Assembly: GCF_016901225.1 (NCBI RefSeq)
Contig: NZ_JAFEUL010000002.1
Coordinates: forward strand, 310,001-374,000
Origin: Actibacterium sp. 188UL27-1
GTDB taxonomy: Bacteria > Pseudomonadota > Alphaproteobacteria > Rhodobacterales > Rhodobacteraceae
Direction: 5' to 3'
Length of the DNA stretch: 64,000 nt
The notes below the pieces were generated by a model that saw only the letters and a list, made by a program, of their open reading frames with translations, had not been told where the DNA came from and did no database searches. Positions 37,364-46,272 of the stretch are shown piece after piece; positions within the stretch are counted from its first letter, which is position 1, and every line of letters starts with the position of its first letter. The position numbers and the translations under genes are program-made.

Positions 37364-38134
37364 TTATTGCAGAGCGGCCGGCTCCACCACGGTAAAGGCG
37401 ATGTTGAGACGCGTATTCTCGGTAATCTGCTCGATGCCATCGCGATCAGACGTTAGCTCGACCGGAAATGCGTCGATGTGAACCTGCAAGTTGCCATAGC
37501 TTGTCGCCGATTCCGGTGTAAGCGCACGGCGAGGCCGCATCGTAACCGGCAACTGAGCTTGCGTATCAAAAGCCAGCCAGATCTCTGCATCATGGTCTGC
37601 ATGAAGGTCGGTTAGATCTTCTTTTATATCAAAATCGTAGGCTCCGACCTGACCGGTTGCCTGGATCCATCCTCCCATCACATCGAGTTTGAGGCCCGTG
37701 GCGCAGATCGAAATCTGTCCGGAAAGAGTCAAGGGGCCAAAGGTTGGCCGTCCCGCACCGCGTCGGAAATGTCGAGCCTGATCGGATGTTGCGGTCTGTT
37801 CCTGTTTCACATCAGCACCGCGCCGAACCCGCACGAATGTTGACGCCCCGCGCTTTTCCAACTCCCGATAACGTCCCCAGACACCAAATGGATCGGTTAC
37901 AGCCAGGTCAACGCGGAGGGCGTTTCCCGGTCTCGGGCAGCCAGACAGGGTTCCATTTTCCGGGGCAACTTGGGCGGTGCCAAGTTGGCTCGATAATCTG
38001 AGTTTCTGGGTATACGGAAAGTAGAGATTGCCGCCCGCGCTGTTTCGCCATTTGATGTCACGGGCAACAGCGTCAGGCACAAGGCTGACCAATACCGCGA
38101 ACGCGCAGAGCAAATGAACACATGATCGTTTCAA
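37364..38134 (-). CDS. Secreted protein of unknown function
   Basis: 256 aa. Signal peptide MKRSCVHLLCAFAVLVSLVPDAVA, then a beta-rich soluble body with two Cys (SGCPRPGN and ISICATG) that could form a disulfide. The C-terminal half has alternating polar/hydrophobic strands (AEIWLAFDTQAQLPVTMRPRR). I do not recognise the family. No operon partner; the GNAT-scoB-kptA group ends 42 bases upstream of its frame. Confidence 0.65.
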   Translation of the reverse strand: MKRSCVHLLCAFAVLVSLVPDAVARDIKWRNSAGGNLYFPYTQKLRLSSQLGTAQVAPENGTLSGCPRPGNALRVDLAVTDPFGVWGRYRELEKRGASTFVRVRRGADVKQEQTATSDQARHFRRGAGRPTFGPLTLSGQISICATGLKLDVMGGWIQATGQVGAYDFDIKEDLTDLHADHDAEIWLAFDTQAQLPVTMRPRRALTPESATSYGNLQVHIDAFPVELTSDRDGIEQITENTRLNIAFTVVEPAALQ

Positions 38135-38176
38135 GTGGACGATCCCCTTTTTGCGGAAATGGTATGGCAGACTATC

Positions 38177-38467
38177 TTATTGAAAGACATCGGCCCAGTC
38201 GGGGTGGCGGCGGCGCTGGGCATTGACGAAGGGGCAGAGGGGGACGATTTTGACACCCTCGGCGCGGGCATCCTCCACCAGCCGCTTGACCAGCATCAAA
38301 CCGGCGCCGGTGCCGCGCAGGGCATCGGGCACACCGGTATGGTCGGCGATGATCAGGGTAGGTGAGGTTATTGAATAGGTCAGTTCCGCCTCGTGCCCGT
38401 CGATCACCAGGGTGTAGCGGCCTTTGGCCTCTCCATGTTCCCGGGTGATCTGGGGCGCGTCGGTCAT
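38177..38467 (-). CDS. YidJ/NATD1-type GNAT N-acetyltransferase
   Basis: 96 aa minimal GNAT of the GCN5-related type (Yjdj/NATD1). Seen are [41 protein letters not shown] as the acetyl-CoA loop and the end [23 protein letters not shown], all diagnostic. Start overlaps the scoB stop by four bases. Confidence 0.9.
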   Translation of the reverse strand: MTDAPQITREHGEAKGRYTLVIDGHEAELTYSITSPTLIIADHTGVPDALRGTGAGLMLVKRLVEDARAEGVKIVPLCPFVNAQRRRHPDWADVFQ

Positions 38468-39090
38468 ATTAGGGTGGCTTCGGTTTGTGCGCGGACTTCA
38501 TCCTCTGTCACGCCATCGGCCAGCTCCACCAGTTTCAGCCCGCCTTCGACCACATCAAAGACGCCCAGATTGGTGATAATCCGGTCCACGACGCCGGTGC
38601 CGGTCAGAGGCAGGGTGCAGGCCTTCAGGATCTTGCTTTCGCCGCGCTTGTTGGCGTGATCCATCACCACGACAACGCGGCCCACACCGGCGACCAGATC
38701 CATGGCGCCGCCCATCCCCTTGACCAGTTTGCCAGGGATCATCCAGTTGGCCAGATCGCCGTTTTCGGCCACTTCCATGGCACCCAGGATCGCCATGGCG
38801 ATCTTGCCGCCGCGGATCATGGCAAAGCTTTGGTCAGAGCTGAAATAGGAGGTCCGGTCCAGTTCGGTGATGGTCTGCTTGCCTGCATTGATCAGGTCGG
38901 GGTCGATGTCATCCTCGGTCGGGAAGGGGCCCATGCCCAGCATCCCGTTTTCGGATTGCAGGGTGACGTCGATGCCATCTGGGATGTAATTTGACACCAA
39001 GGTCGGGATGCCGATGCCGAGATTGACATACATCCCGTCTTCGAGCTCTGCCGCGGCGCGCGCGGCCATCTGATTGCGGTCCCAAGGCAT
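38464..39090 (-). CDS. scoB: 3-oxoacid CoA-transferase subunit B
   Basis: 208 aa. Beta subunit of succinyl-CoA:3-ketoacid CoA-transferase, which activates acetoacetate. The catalytic Glu is in [27 protein letters not shown] and [21 protein letters not shown] are family blocks. The alpha subunit gene is not adjacent but at 43680-44375. Start overlaps the kptA stop (TAATG). Confidence 0.93.
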   Translation of the reverse strand: MPWDRNQMAARAAAELEDGMYVNLGIGIPTLVSNYIPDGIDVTLQSENGMLGMGPFPTEDDIDPDLINAGKQTITELDRTSYFSSDQSFAMIRGGKIAMAILGAMEVAENGDLANWMIPGKLVKGMGGAMDLVAGVGRVVVVMDHANKRGESKILKACTLPLTGTGVVDRIITNLGVFDVVEGGLKLVELADGVTEDEVRAQTEATLI

Positions 39091-39635
39091 TAGGGGCTCC
39101 CTTCAAAGATCAGGTAGGTAGGTGGCACCTGGGCGGTGAGCCAGACGCCATTATCCGCTTGGAAGAATTCGTGTCCGTCCGTGGCCATGCGGGCCGATTG
39201 GACGCGTAGGATGGTCGGTGTCCCGTGCCGCCGGCCCACCTTGGTGGCTGTGTCAGCGGGACGGCTGAGATGCACGTGCGGGCGGGACATGCGCTTTAGG
39301 CCGTCGTTCTGGATGGCAGGCAGAAAGCGGGTCGCTGTCCCGTGATATAGCTGGTTCGGTGATACCACGGCGGGCAGGTCGAGCGTGATGGGCACGGAAT
39401 GGCCCTGCGCTGCGCGAATGCGGCTGCCGTCGTCGGAGATTGTTAAACGTTTCTTGGCGCTTTCGGCCACGACCAGATCCAGTTCGGCGCGGGTCATGGG
39501 CTTGTGCAGCCTGTTCAGGCCATCCAGCAGGTCATCGATCACGACCCATCCGCCGGGTTCGAGCGTCAGGCCAGCTTTGGCCGGCTCATGCCGCAGGATG
39601 AGGCTCAGAAGTTTACTTTGGGCGGTGCTGGTCAT
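39090..39635 (-). CDS. kptA: RNA 2'-phosphotransferase KptA/Tpt1
   Basis: 181 aa. NAD-dependent enzyme that moves a 2'-phosphate from RNA to NAD, giving ADP-ribose 1'',2''-cyclic phosphate. Conserved blocks: [21 protein letters not shown] (Arg-His), [16 protein letters not shown] and SRPHVHLSR. In fungi it finishes tRNA splicing; the bacterial role is unclear. Translationally coupled to scoB. Start at ATG 39635 gives the normal N-terminus though the ribosome site is weak. Confidence 0.9.
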   Translation of the reverse strand: MTSTAQSKLLSLILRHEPAKAGLTLEPGGWVVIDDLLDGLNRLHKPMTRAELDLVVAESAKKRLTISDDGSRIRAAQGHSVPITLDLPAVVSPNQLYHGTATRFLPAIQNDGLKRMSRPHVHLSRPADTATKVGRRHGTPTILRVQSARMATDGHEFFQADNGVWLTAQVPPTYLIFEGSP

Positions 39636-39733
39636 TGCAAAGCACAGCCCGCTAGGCCGAGGCCCCGTATCGGTGCTGCGGTGCAGCTGCACGCATTCGC
39701 CAGTGTATTTCCCAATGACATGGGCCTGTCTTA

Positions 39734-39761
39734 GCGCCTTCCCCGGGGAGGGGGAAGGTGC
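39734..39761. terminator. Strong hairpin between the GH9 gene and kptA
   Basis: Eleven-pair stem GCGCCTTCCCC/GGGGAAGGTGC (one G-T pair) with a 6-base loop, 14 bases beyond the GH9 stop. No T-run. Probable 3' end or stabiliser of the GH9 transcript. Confidence 0.5.
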
Positions 39762-39775
39762 AACCGCCCAAGTGT

Positions 39776-42634
39776 TTAGGCTATATCGATGGCCGCTTCG
39801 ACCTGGGCCGCGGTCAGACCATCGGCATTGCGGACCATGAGGATGTCACCCTGGCCGAAATCGATCTTAAGCTGGGTTCCGGCAGCGTTCAGCTGGCCAA
39901 AATCGTCAATCAGCGTTGCGGCATTGGCACCAAAGCCCGTTAGGGCGATGATGTCCAGCCCGGCCTCGAAATCATTGATCACGTCCCGATCATCGCCGCG
40001 GCGGAAAACATAGGTGTCGCGCCCGGCGCCGCCTGTCAGAAACTCGTTGCCGACGCCGCCGATCAGGGTGTCATCCCCACCATCGCCGCGCAGGTAGTCA
40101 TTGCCTCGGGCGCCATAGATCGTGTCATTGCCCGCGCCGCCATTGGCCGTGTCATTGCCCTTGCCCAGTTTGATGACGTCATTACCCGCGCCGGCATCGA
40201 CGATATCGCGACCGTTGCGCATCCTGAACGTGTCGTCACCATCGGTGCCGGTGACCCGATTGTTACCGTTCGTGCCGTTGAAGATCTGCCCTTCCTCAGA
40301 GGGTGGGGGAGGCGGCGGTGGCGGAGGGGTCGCATCATCATCCAGCGCGGCAAGGTAGCCTGTGACATAGGTCATGTCAGTGATGCCTTGCTGCACGGTA
40401 TATTCCGTCGATGGGACAAAGATCGAATAGGCATTGAAGCTTTCGGAAACCGGGCTTTGCCAGAAATTGGGCCAGACATCGTTATACATGACGTCGTGGT
40501 AAAACCCCTTGCCATAGTCAAAGATGTTATAGTCGCCGTAAACTGTGATGCCGGGGGGCGGGGCCTTACCCAAGGTTTCGGCATCGACGTTCAGGATCTC
40601 TTCGGGGCCACGCACGCCGTCGATGCCCGTCATGAAAACCATGTTCTGCGGATTGGCGCCCAGCGTGTACTGCACGTCCTTTTGCACCGTTTCCAGCAGG
40701 GCCTTGTCGCCGGTCAGGTGGTACATCCGCAAGACCATATCAGCGGAATAGTTGGGCTGCTGCGCCGTGTTGCCCCATCCGTAATTGCCGTAAGGGTTGG
40801 TCAGATAGTCAAAACCGCTCTTGCTGCCGATGTTGTCCAGCAGATCGATTTCCCTTTGCATATCGGCCACGCCATTGGCCTGGATCGCCTTATCCACGGT
40901 GGGCAGGTCCATGCGGGCATAAAGGAATGCAGCCTCGTATTGATGCTCACGCCAATCAACGGACGCGCTGTCATAGCTGGTCGTCTGAAGAAAGATGTCG
41001 TGCCATGTTTCGGCACCTGTGGCGCGGTAAAGTTCAAGGGCTGCGATATTGCGCGATTCGGTTTGGGTATAGTCCATATCGGCGGGGATGCGGGCATCGG
41101 CCCAAGTCATGGCGGCGATGGCGCTGTCGATCCAACCCTGGGCCTGACCCGGATCATAGGTGTTCAGGGCATGGCCGATCTTGGCCGCGGTTGCCGCATA
41201 TTCCCAACTGGTCCAGATATCAGGGGCATAGGCATACATCTCCTGACTTTCGCCCCAGGATCCGTCGCCATAAAGCGGATGGCCCGCGCTTTCGATTCCG
41301 CCGCGCACGCCCCCTTCATCGGTTTGTAGGCGGCGAAAGACCTCGGCGCCCCATATCGCCTCGTCCAGCAGGTCGGGAATCCTGCCGCCTGTTTCGGGGA
41401 TCCGGCCATCGGTCTTGGCCGCCCAGTCCGGCTGGATCTCGACCAGTTCGACCAGTTTACGCGCAGCTTCCAGGTGCTGGGTGCGGCGATCCCAGTCGCC
41501 TGCATCATGCCAGCCGCCCCATGCGTTTTCCAGAATCTCGCCGGTCGTGTTTTCTGGAAAGAGGGGGAAGGGGTCCGTTCCACCCTTTCCTTCGGTCGTG
41601 TCATAGATGTCGACGGTGGTTGCCTGTATCCTGACCCCGTCATCGGGGTGGAGCGACCGGGGGCGCGTCCATTCGGTAAACTCCTCGGTCAGTTCAATGC
41701 CGGATCGTTGGTGGTAGAACCCGGAAAAGGACACATCGAACAGATCGTCCCAGTGGCTTTCGCCGACTGAAAAGGTCTGCGACCGGCCCACACCATCGAC
41801 CCGTACGTAATAGTCGCCAGTCATATCGAGGCGGGAAAAGTCCATCGACCACACATCAGTGCCTTGGTAGTTGCGTTCGAAATCCGTTCTGGTTTCCGCC
41901 GCTTGTGCCATTTTGATCGTGTCAGTCAGGACGACCTTGCCTGAGTTGGCATCGACGACCCGGAACTTGGTGCCCGGCGTGAATTCGGCGGCGATGGCTG
42001 TGCCGCCTTCCTTGACCGTCCCGTCGACCTCCCATCCGTTCCAACTGCTCAGATAGGCTTTCTTGACCAGATCATCGGGGTCAAACCCGGTCAGGTTGAC
42101 ATGGATTGCTTCCGAGATGGTGTTGCGCGCATAAGTGGCCTTTACCGCCTCAAAATCCGGATCATCAAAGGTGATGTTCAGCTTGTCGCCGGTATCCAGC
42201 GGCGCATCGAGTTCGATGAAGACGTGCTGGGCGGTCGCGAACTTAAATTTGTACCAGTCGTATTCCGCGGTCTCCAGGATGTTAGCCTTGCGGGAAATGC
42301 CGTCGATCCCGACCTCAGTGCCATCAACTGTAACCGTCCATTTGCCAACCTTGTCCACCTCGGCCTGTCGCGTCCCACGCTGTTCGGTGATGTCGAACAG
42401 ATCGTCTATGGGGGAGGCCAAGTAATCATCAAACGGCATCCAATATTCGCCATTGGGCCCTGCCACCCGACCAAGATGGCGGCCATCCTGCCAGACCATG
42501 CCGTTATCTGGGTTGGGCGTGACACCGTCGGGGATATCGGTCGTTTGCACCGCATCCTTGACGGTGCCGAGTTCGAACCGGATCTGGATCGTTGTCGGGC
42601 TGACGAATGAAACGTCGTAGGTGGTGTTGTCCAT
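39776..42634 (-). CDS. GH9-family glycosidase with RTX calcium-binding tail
   Basis: 952 aa. An N-terminal beta region (about 1-175) and a cellulase N-terminal Ig-like domain (about 175-275, HVNLTGFDPDDLVKKAYLS) precede the (alpha/alpha)6 GH9 domain (about 290-770). This holds GGWHDAGDWDRR with the two catalytic-type Asp, and ETGGRIPDLLDEAIWGAE. A poly-proline linker leads to RTX nonapeptides (GAGNDVIKLGKGND, GDGGDDTLIGG, GGAGRDTYVFRRGDD) and an acidic/hydrophobic end. No N-terminal signal, as expected for type I (HlyBD-TolC) secretion. Probably an extracellular endo-beta-glucanase or related enzyme. The usual C-terminal NEVA general-acid motif is replaced by a diverged stretch (SFNAYSIFVPSTEY). 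ATG 42634 with GGGA upstream; the longer frame to 42934 is unlikely. Confidence 0.88.
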   Translation of the reverse strand: MDNTTYDVSFVSPTTIQIRFELGTVKDAVQTTDIPDGVTPNPDNGMVWQDGRHLGRVAGPNGEYWMPFDDYLASPIDDLFDITEQRGTRQAEVDKVGKWTVTVDGTEVGIDGISRKANILETAEYDWYKFKFATAQHVFIELDAPLDTGDKLNITFDDPDFEAVKATYARNTISEAIHVNLTGFDPDDLVKKAYLSSWNGWEVDGTVKEGGTAIAAEFTPGTKFRVVDANSGKVVLTDTIKMAQAAETRTDFERNYQGTDVWSMDFSRLDMTGDYYVRVDGVGRSQTFSVGESHWDDLFDVSFSGFYHQRSGIELTEEFTEWTRPRSLHPDDGVRIQATTVDIYDTTEGKGGTDPFPLFPENTTGEILENAWGGWHDAGDWDRRTQHLEAARKLVELVEIQPDWAAKTDGRIPETGGRIPDLLDEAIWGAEVFRRLQTDEGGVRGGIESAGHPLYGDGSWGESQEMYAYAPDIWTSWEYAATAAKIGHALNTYDPGQAQGWIDSAIAAMTWADARIPADMDYTQTESRNIAALELYRATGAETWHDIFLQTTSYDSASVDWREHQYEAAFLYARMDLPTVDKAIQANGVADMQREIDLLDNIGSKSGFDYLTNPYGNYGWGNTAQQPNYSADMVLRMYHLTGDKALLETVQKDVQYTLGANPQNMVFMTGIDGVRGPEEILNVDAETLGKAPPPGITVYGDYNIFDYGKGFYHDVMYNDVWPNFWQSPVSESFNAYSIFVPSTEYTVQQGITDMTYVTGYLAALDDDATPPPPPPPPPSEEGQIFNGTNGNNRVTGTDGDDTFRMRNGRDIVDAGAGNDVIKLGKGNDTANGGAGNDTIYGARGNDYLRGDGGDDTLIGGVGNEFLTGGAGRDTYVFRRGDDRDVINDFEAGLDIIALTGFGANAATLIDDFGQLNAAGTQLKIDFGQGDILMVRNADGLTAAQVEAAIDIA

Positions 42635-42948
42635 GGCGGCTGTCCCGGATTTTGTTTGGCGATCTTGTTGCGCTGTAATTGCGCATGGGTGTTGGCTGGA
42701 AGCGTCATCACCACTGGTTGACAAATCAATAACACTGACTTGGCGGTCAGATGGTCGGCGAAACCACGCCCGTGTCCGCGGACAGGTTGGGGCCAAAACC
42801 TGCTCAACAGGCCGTTTGTCGGTGTATGTATGACCAGATCGCGGGGACAATCGGCTCAGTTGGCGGAGATTGTCCCGAACTGATCGGCTTGATTTGGCTT
42901 GGCGATAGCTGCAGCTTGGCCGAGGGGGCGCCATTTGGGCGGATAAAG

Positions 42949-43683
42949 ATGCGTTTGCTGCGATGTGCGGTCGTTATTGCGGCGGTTTTTGCCAGTGGAT
43001 CCGGAGCGGCAGACCCGGTGGCCGGGGGTGCTTCACCATTGGACCGGACTGCGGGAAAATGGATGAAGCCGCCCAAGACGAACGAACCCAACCGCGTCAT
43101 GCGTTCGGATCGATCTGCGGTGGTGACCGAACAGGCCCTGGCACTGGTGGAGGATGACAGCCTACGCATCCTTTTGACGGAGGCGGGGGCGCGGGTCACC
43201 CATGATGGCGGCAAATCCTATGATCTGGCGCTGGAAACCCAGGATCTGGTCCTGCCCGATGGAATGTTGGCTGATCTGGCCGGGTTGGGTTTGCCTGGCA
43301 AGATCGGGTCAGTGGCATTCAGTGCAACGGTGGTGATGGATCGTCCGCTGGGCCTTTCGCAAAGCGGCGCAATCCCGGGCCAGATCAACATCACGGCTGC
43401 CGATCTGGACTGGGGTTCCCTGCAATTGGGCGTTACCGGCGGGGCCAAAGTCGATAGTCTGGGGCGCGCCAATGGCACCCTGACCGTCACGACGCCGGAT
43501 CTGGAGGGGGCTTTGGCGGTGCTGGATCCGGATGGTGCCCATACATCGGCACGGAATTTTGTCAGCGGGTTGGTCGGCGTTGGTCTAGGGCAGGACGTCA
43601 ACCTGGATGTGACGATCCGCAATGGCCGCGTCAGCATCCTTGGCATCACGTTGACAACGCTGCCGCCCCTAAAGCTGCCCTAG
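42949..43683 (+). CDS. DUF2125-like periplasmic protein
   Basis: 244 aa. Signal peptide MRLLRCAVVIAAVFASGSGA. The remainder is a repetitive beta protein whose second half (AADLDWGSLQLGVTGGAKVDSLGRANGTLTVT...GLGQDVNLDVTIRNGRVSILGITLTTLPPL) resembles the C-terminal part of DUF2125 proteins common in Rhodobacteraceae, but it is shorter. Its TAG overlaps the TAG of convergent scoA in a shared CTAG. Function unknown. Confidence 0.7.
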   Translation: MRLLRCAVVIAAVFASGSGAADPVAGGASPLDRTAGKWMKPPKTNEPNRVMRSDRSAVVTEQALALVEDDSLRILLTEAGARVTHDGGKSYDLALETQDLVLPDGMLADLAGLGLPGKIGSVAFSATVVMDRPLGLSQSGAIPGQINITAADLDWGSLQLGVTGGAKVDSLGRANGTLTVTTPDLEGALAVLDPDGAHTSARNFVSGLVGVGLGQDVNLDVTIRNGRVSILGITLTTLPPLKLP

Positions 43684-44375
43684 GCGGCCCGCACGGTGCG
43701 CTGTTCAATCCGCTTTTCATGAGTGCCCTTGATCAGACGGGTCACATAGATGCCTGGGGTGTGGATCAGGTCGGGGTCAAGGCTGCCTGTTGGCACAATC
43801 TCTTCGACCTCGGCCACGCAGACCTTACCGCAGGTCGCGGCAGAGGGGTTAAAGTTGCGCGCGGTCTTGCGGTAGATCAAATTGCCTTGCTCATCGGCTT
43901 TCCACGCCTTCACGATGGCCAGATCCGCGATGAGGCCGCGTTCCAGGATGTAGGTCTTGCCGTCGAAATCCTTGTGCTCTTTTCCTTCGGCGATCACAGT
44001 GCCAACGCCGGTTTGAGTGTAGAAACCGGGAATGCCCGCGCCGCCTGCGCGCATCCGTTCGGCCAGGGTGCCTTGGGGATTGAACTCCAACTCCAGATCG
44101 CCCGACAGGTATTGCTGCATGAAGGTGTCATTCTCGCCCACGTAGGAACTGAGCATTTTCTTGACCTGCCGGGTTTTCAGCAAAACGCCAAGGCCGAAAT
44201 CATCGACGCCCGCATTGTTCGAGGCGATGGTCAGGTCCCTTGTCCCGGCCTCCTTGATGGCGTCGATCAGCAGTTCGGGGATGCCGCACAGGCCAAATCC
44301 ACCGGCGGCGATGAACATGCCGTCAAACAGAACGCCATTTAGCGCTTCAGCCGCATTGCTACAGACCTTTTTCAT
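43680..44375 (-). CDS. scoA: 3-oxoacid CoA-transferase subunit A
   Basis: 231 aa. Alpha subunit partner of ScoB. Visible blocks: GMFIAAGGFGLCGIPELLIDAI (CoA loop), IASNNAGVDDFGLG, SYVGENDTFMQQYLSGDLELEFNPQGTLAERMRAGGAGIPGFYTQTGVG. The C-terminal IEQRTVR is typical. ATG 44375 matches the family start; the 57 codons upstream are not coding. Its partner gene lies 4.6 kb away in the same orientation. Confidence 0.93.
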   Translation of the reverse strand: MKKVCSNAAEALNGVLFDGMFIAAGGFGLCGIPELLIDAIKEAGTRDLTIASNNAGVDDFGLGVLLKTRQVKKMLSSYVGENDTFMQQYLSGDLELEFNPQGTLAERMRAGGAGIPGFYTQTGVGTVIAEGKEHKDFDGKTYILERGLIADLAIVKAWKADEQGNLIYRKTARNFNPSAATCGKVCVAEVEEIVPTGSLDPDLIHTPGIYVTRLIKGTHEKRIEQRTVRAA

Positions 44376-44679
44376 TGCGTCATCCCCGTTGTTTCCTTGC
44401 GTCGACCGCGTTGTGCCGCAGGCCCATGCAAAGGTCAATCGGCTGGCAATGGCCGCGATTACCGCCGATTTCTGACCCGGCCTTGCCTTTATTAACGTTT
44501 CACTGGCGCTTTTTTCCCGCTGCAGGGCAGCATTTTGGGGTATCATGTGGCGGTATGCAGGTCATCGCACCAAAGCCGGTCAATTTTCGACCGGTGGTGC
44601 TGTGCCCGCGAATTTTGAGTGACCTTGTTTGAACACGCCCATTTCGGGCTCTTCATTTTTAACGTTTTGGATTGAACCG

Positions 44680-45747
44680 ATGCCTATTCTACCCAATGGC
44701 CCGACGGTTCGGGCCGGATTTTTATCCGTATTCATTATTCCCATCCTTGTCGCGCGAGCGCCAGCCCACGAGGCGTGGCTGCTCACACCGGCGGAGATTG
44801 AGGCGCTGGTCGCCGCACCCATGCCCAATCTGTTTGCGAGCCATCTGTGGCTGGGCCTCGCCGCCCTGGCTGGCGGCGCCATTACATGGGCAGCCCTGCG
44901 CGTTGAGCACATGTTGGCCGCGGCCGAGGCGCGTTGGACGGCGCCCCTGGTGCGCTGCGCCTTGTCGGTGGGGCCATTGGTGCTGCGCATTGGTCTCGCC
45001 TTGATGTTGATCCTGGCAGCGTTGGGCGGCTTGCCCCGACATGGAACCGCGCCGTGGACGGAGCCCACATTCCTTGTACCAGACATGCAGCTGGGCCTTG
45101 TCCCGGGATGGGGTTGGCTGGCGGTAGTGCAGGTCGCGCTTGCGCTGTTTTTGCTGTCAGGGGCCTTCACGCGCTGGGCGGGCTGTCTGTTGATCCTCCT
45201 GTCGGGCCTGGGCATCGTCGTCTTTGGCTATATTTTTCTGTCCTATGCGCCCCATTTCGCGGCACCCGGGCTGATGTTGATACTTGCCGGTGGGGGCGCG
45301 CTGTCCTGTGATCGGATGCTGGGATGCGACGGTTGGGTGGATCTGTCCCCGGGGCGGGAGCAAGGCCTGTGGCGGTTGGCTCAGATCCTGATCGGGGCCG
45401 GGTTCGTTTATCTGGCCGTGGTACACAAGCTGACGCAACCGACATTGCTGATTGCCATCGTCAAGCATAGCAGCCTGCCCACATTCGGACTGCCATTGCC
45501 GGTTGTGGCCCTGATCATGACGGGGATCGAGATTGTGTGCGGTATCCTGCTGATCCTGGGGCGGTTGGTCCGACCCGTCGCTGTGTTGCTCATCGCGGCA
45601 TTCTCGATCTTTGCCGTCGCATTGTCAGAGACTCCGCTTTTCCACGCTAACCTTTATGGCGCTATGATCCTTCTGGCTTTGTCGGGGCGGGCCTTGCCCT
45701 TTCCCAGTCGGAGGCGCCTGCGATCCATGCGGGGGGCGGTGGCATGA
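44680..45747 (+). CDS. DoxX-like integral membrane protein
   Basis: 355 aa, about nine hydrophobic helices. The second half (about 240-350: LIGAGFVYLAVVHKLTQPTLLIAIV, IEIVCGILLILGRLVRPVAVLLI) resembles DoxX/MauE-type proteins; the first half contains an isolated periplasmic loop after APAHEAW. An upstream TTG (44629) is possible but ATG 44680 is preferred. Overlaps the next gene by four bases (ATGA). Role unknown. Confidence 0.75.
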   Translation: MPILPNGPTVRAGFLSVFIIPILVARAPAHEAWLLTPAEIEALVAAPMPNLFASHLWLGLAALAGGAITWAALRVEHMLAAAEARWTAPLVRCALSVGPLVLRIGLALMLILAALGGLPRHGTAPWTEPTFLVPDMQLGLVPGWGWLAVVQVALALFLLSGAFTRWAGCLLILLSGLGIVVFGYIFLSYAPHFAAPGLMLILAGGGALSCDRMLGCDGWVDLSPGREQGLWRLAQILIGAGFVYLAVVHKLTQPTLLIAIVKHSSLPTFGLPLPVVALIMTGIEIVCGILLILGRLVRPVAVLLIAAFSIFAVALSETPLFHANLYGAMILLALSGRALPFPSRRRLRSMRGAVA

Positions 45748-46268
45748 GCCGGGGCCTGAGCTTTGCCGCCTATCGCATCCTATCAGCGGGTCAAAACCTT
45801 TGGGCCAATGAGCGCCCTCGGCATCAGGAGGGGCTGCGTTGTGGCGCGGGTGCTATCATCTTCGCCATGCTTCTCGGGGTGGCAGGCGTCTTGCCTGGGA
45901 TCAACGCGGATGCAGGGCCACCGCGGTCTGTATTTCTTGAACTCCCCACCGGGGAAGCTGTGCCCGAGATCATGCTGATGCCCTATCGCCTGCCCTCGGG
46001 CCGGTGGCAGCTCCAGATCCGCGCGCGTGACTTCCGGTTCACCACCCTTTGCGTGGCCGACGCGCAGGCGCTGGCCGTGGGTCATGCCCACATCGTGCGC
46101 AACGGGGTCAAGGTCGCGTCAGCTTATCATCCGATCGTCGATCTGGGTTGGCTACCGCCGGGCCGGCACCGGATCACGGTAATCCTGCGGGGGCAAGATC
46201 ACCGGGCATTGATCGCGGATGGCGCGTTGGTTCAGGCAAAGGTCACGATTGCCGTGCCCGCCGCCTGA
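45744..46268 (+). CDS. Membrane-anchored periplasmic protein of unknown function
   Basis: 174 aa. A basic N-terminus, one hydrophobic helix at about residues 35-55 (GAIIFAMLLGVAGVLPGI), then a beta-sandwich-like body (SVFLELPTGEAVPEIMLMPYRLPSGRWQLQI, AHIVRNGVKVASAYHPIVDLGWLPPGRHRITVIL). The body resembles small periplasmic metal-handling beta proteins in layout, but no metal motif is certain. Coupled to the DoxX-like gene, so they likely act together. Confidence 0.7.
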   Translation: MSRGLSFAAYRILSAGQNLWANERPRHQEGLRCGAGAIIFAMLLGVAGVLPGINADAGPPRSVFLELPTGEAVPEIMLMPYRLPSGRWQLQIRARDFRFTTLCVADAQALAVGHAHIVRNGVKVASAYHPIVDLGWLPPGRHRITVILRGQDHRALIADGALVQAKVTIAVPAA

Positions 46269-46272
46269 TACG

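Noticed and set aside
42635-42934. N-terminal extension of the GH9 ORF
   Set aside because: The added 100 residues have no family match and low-complexity character; ATG 42634 has a ribosome site.
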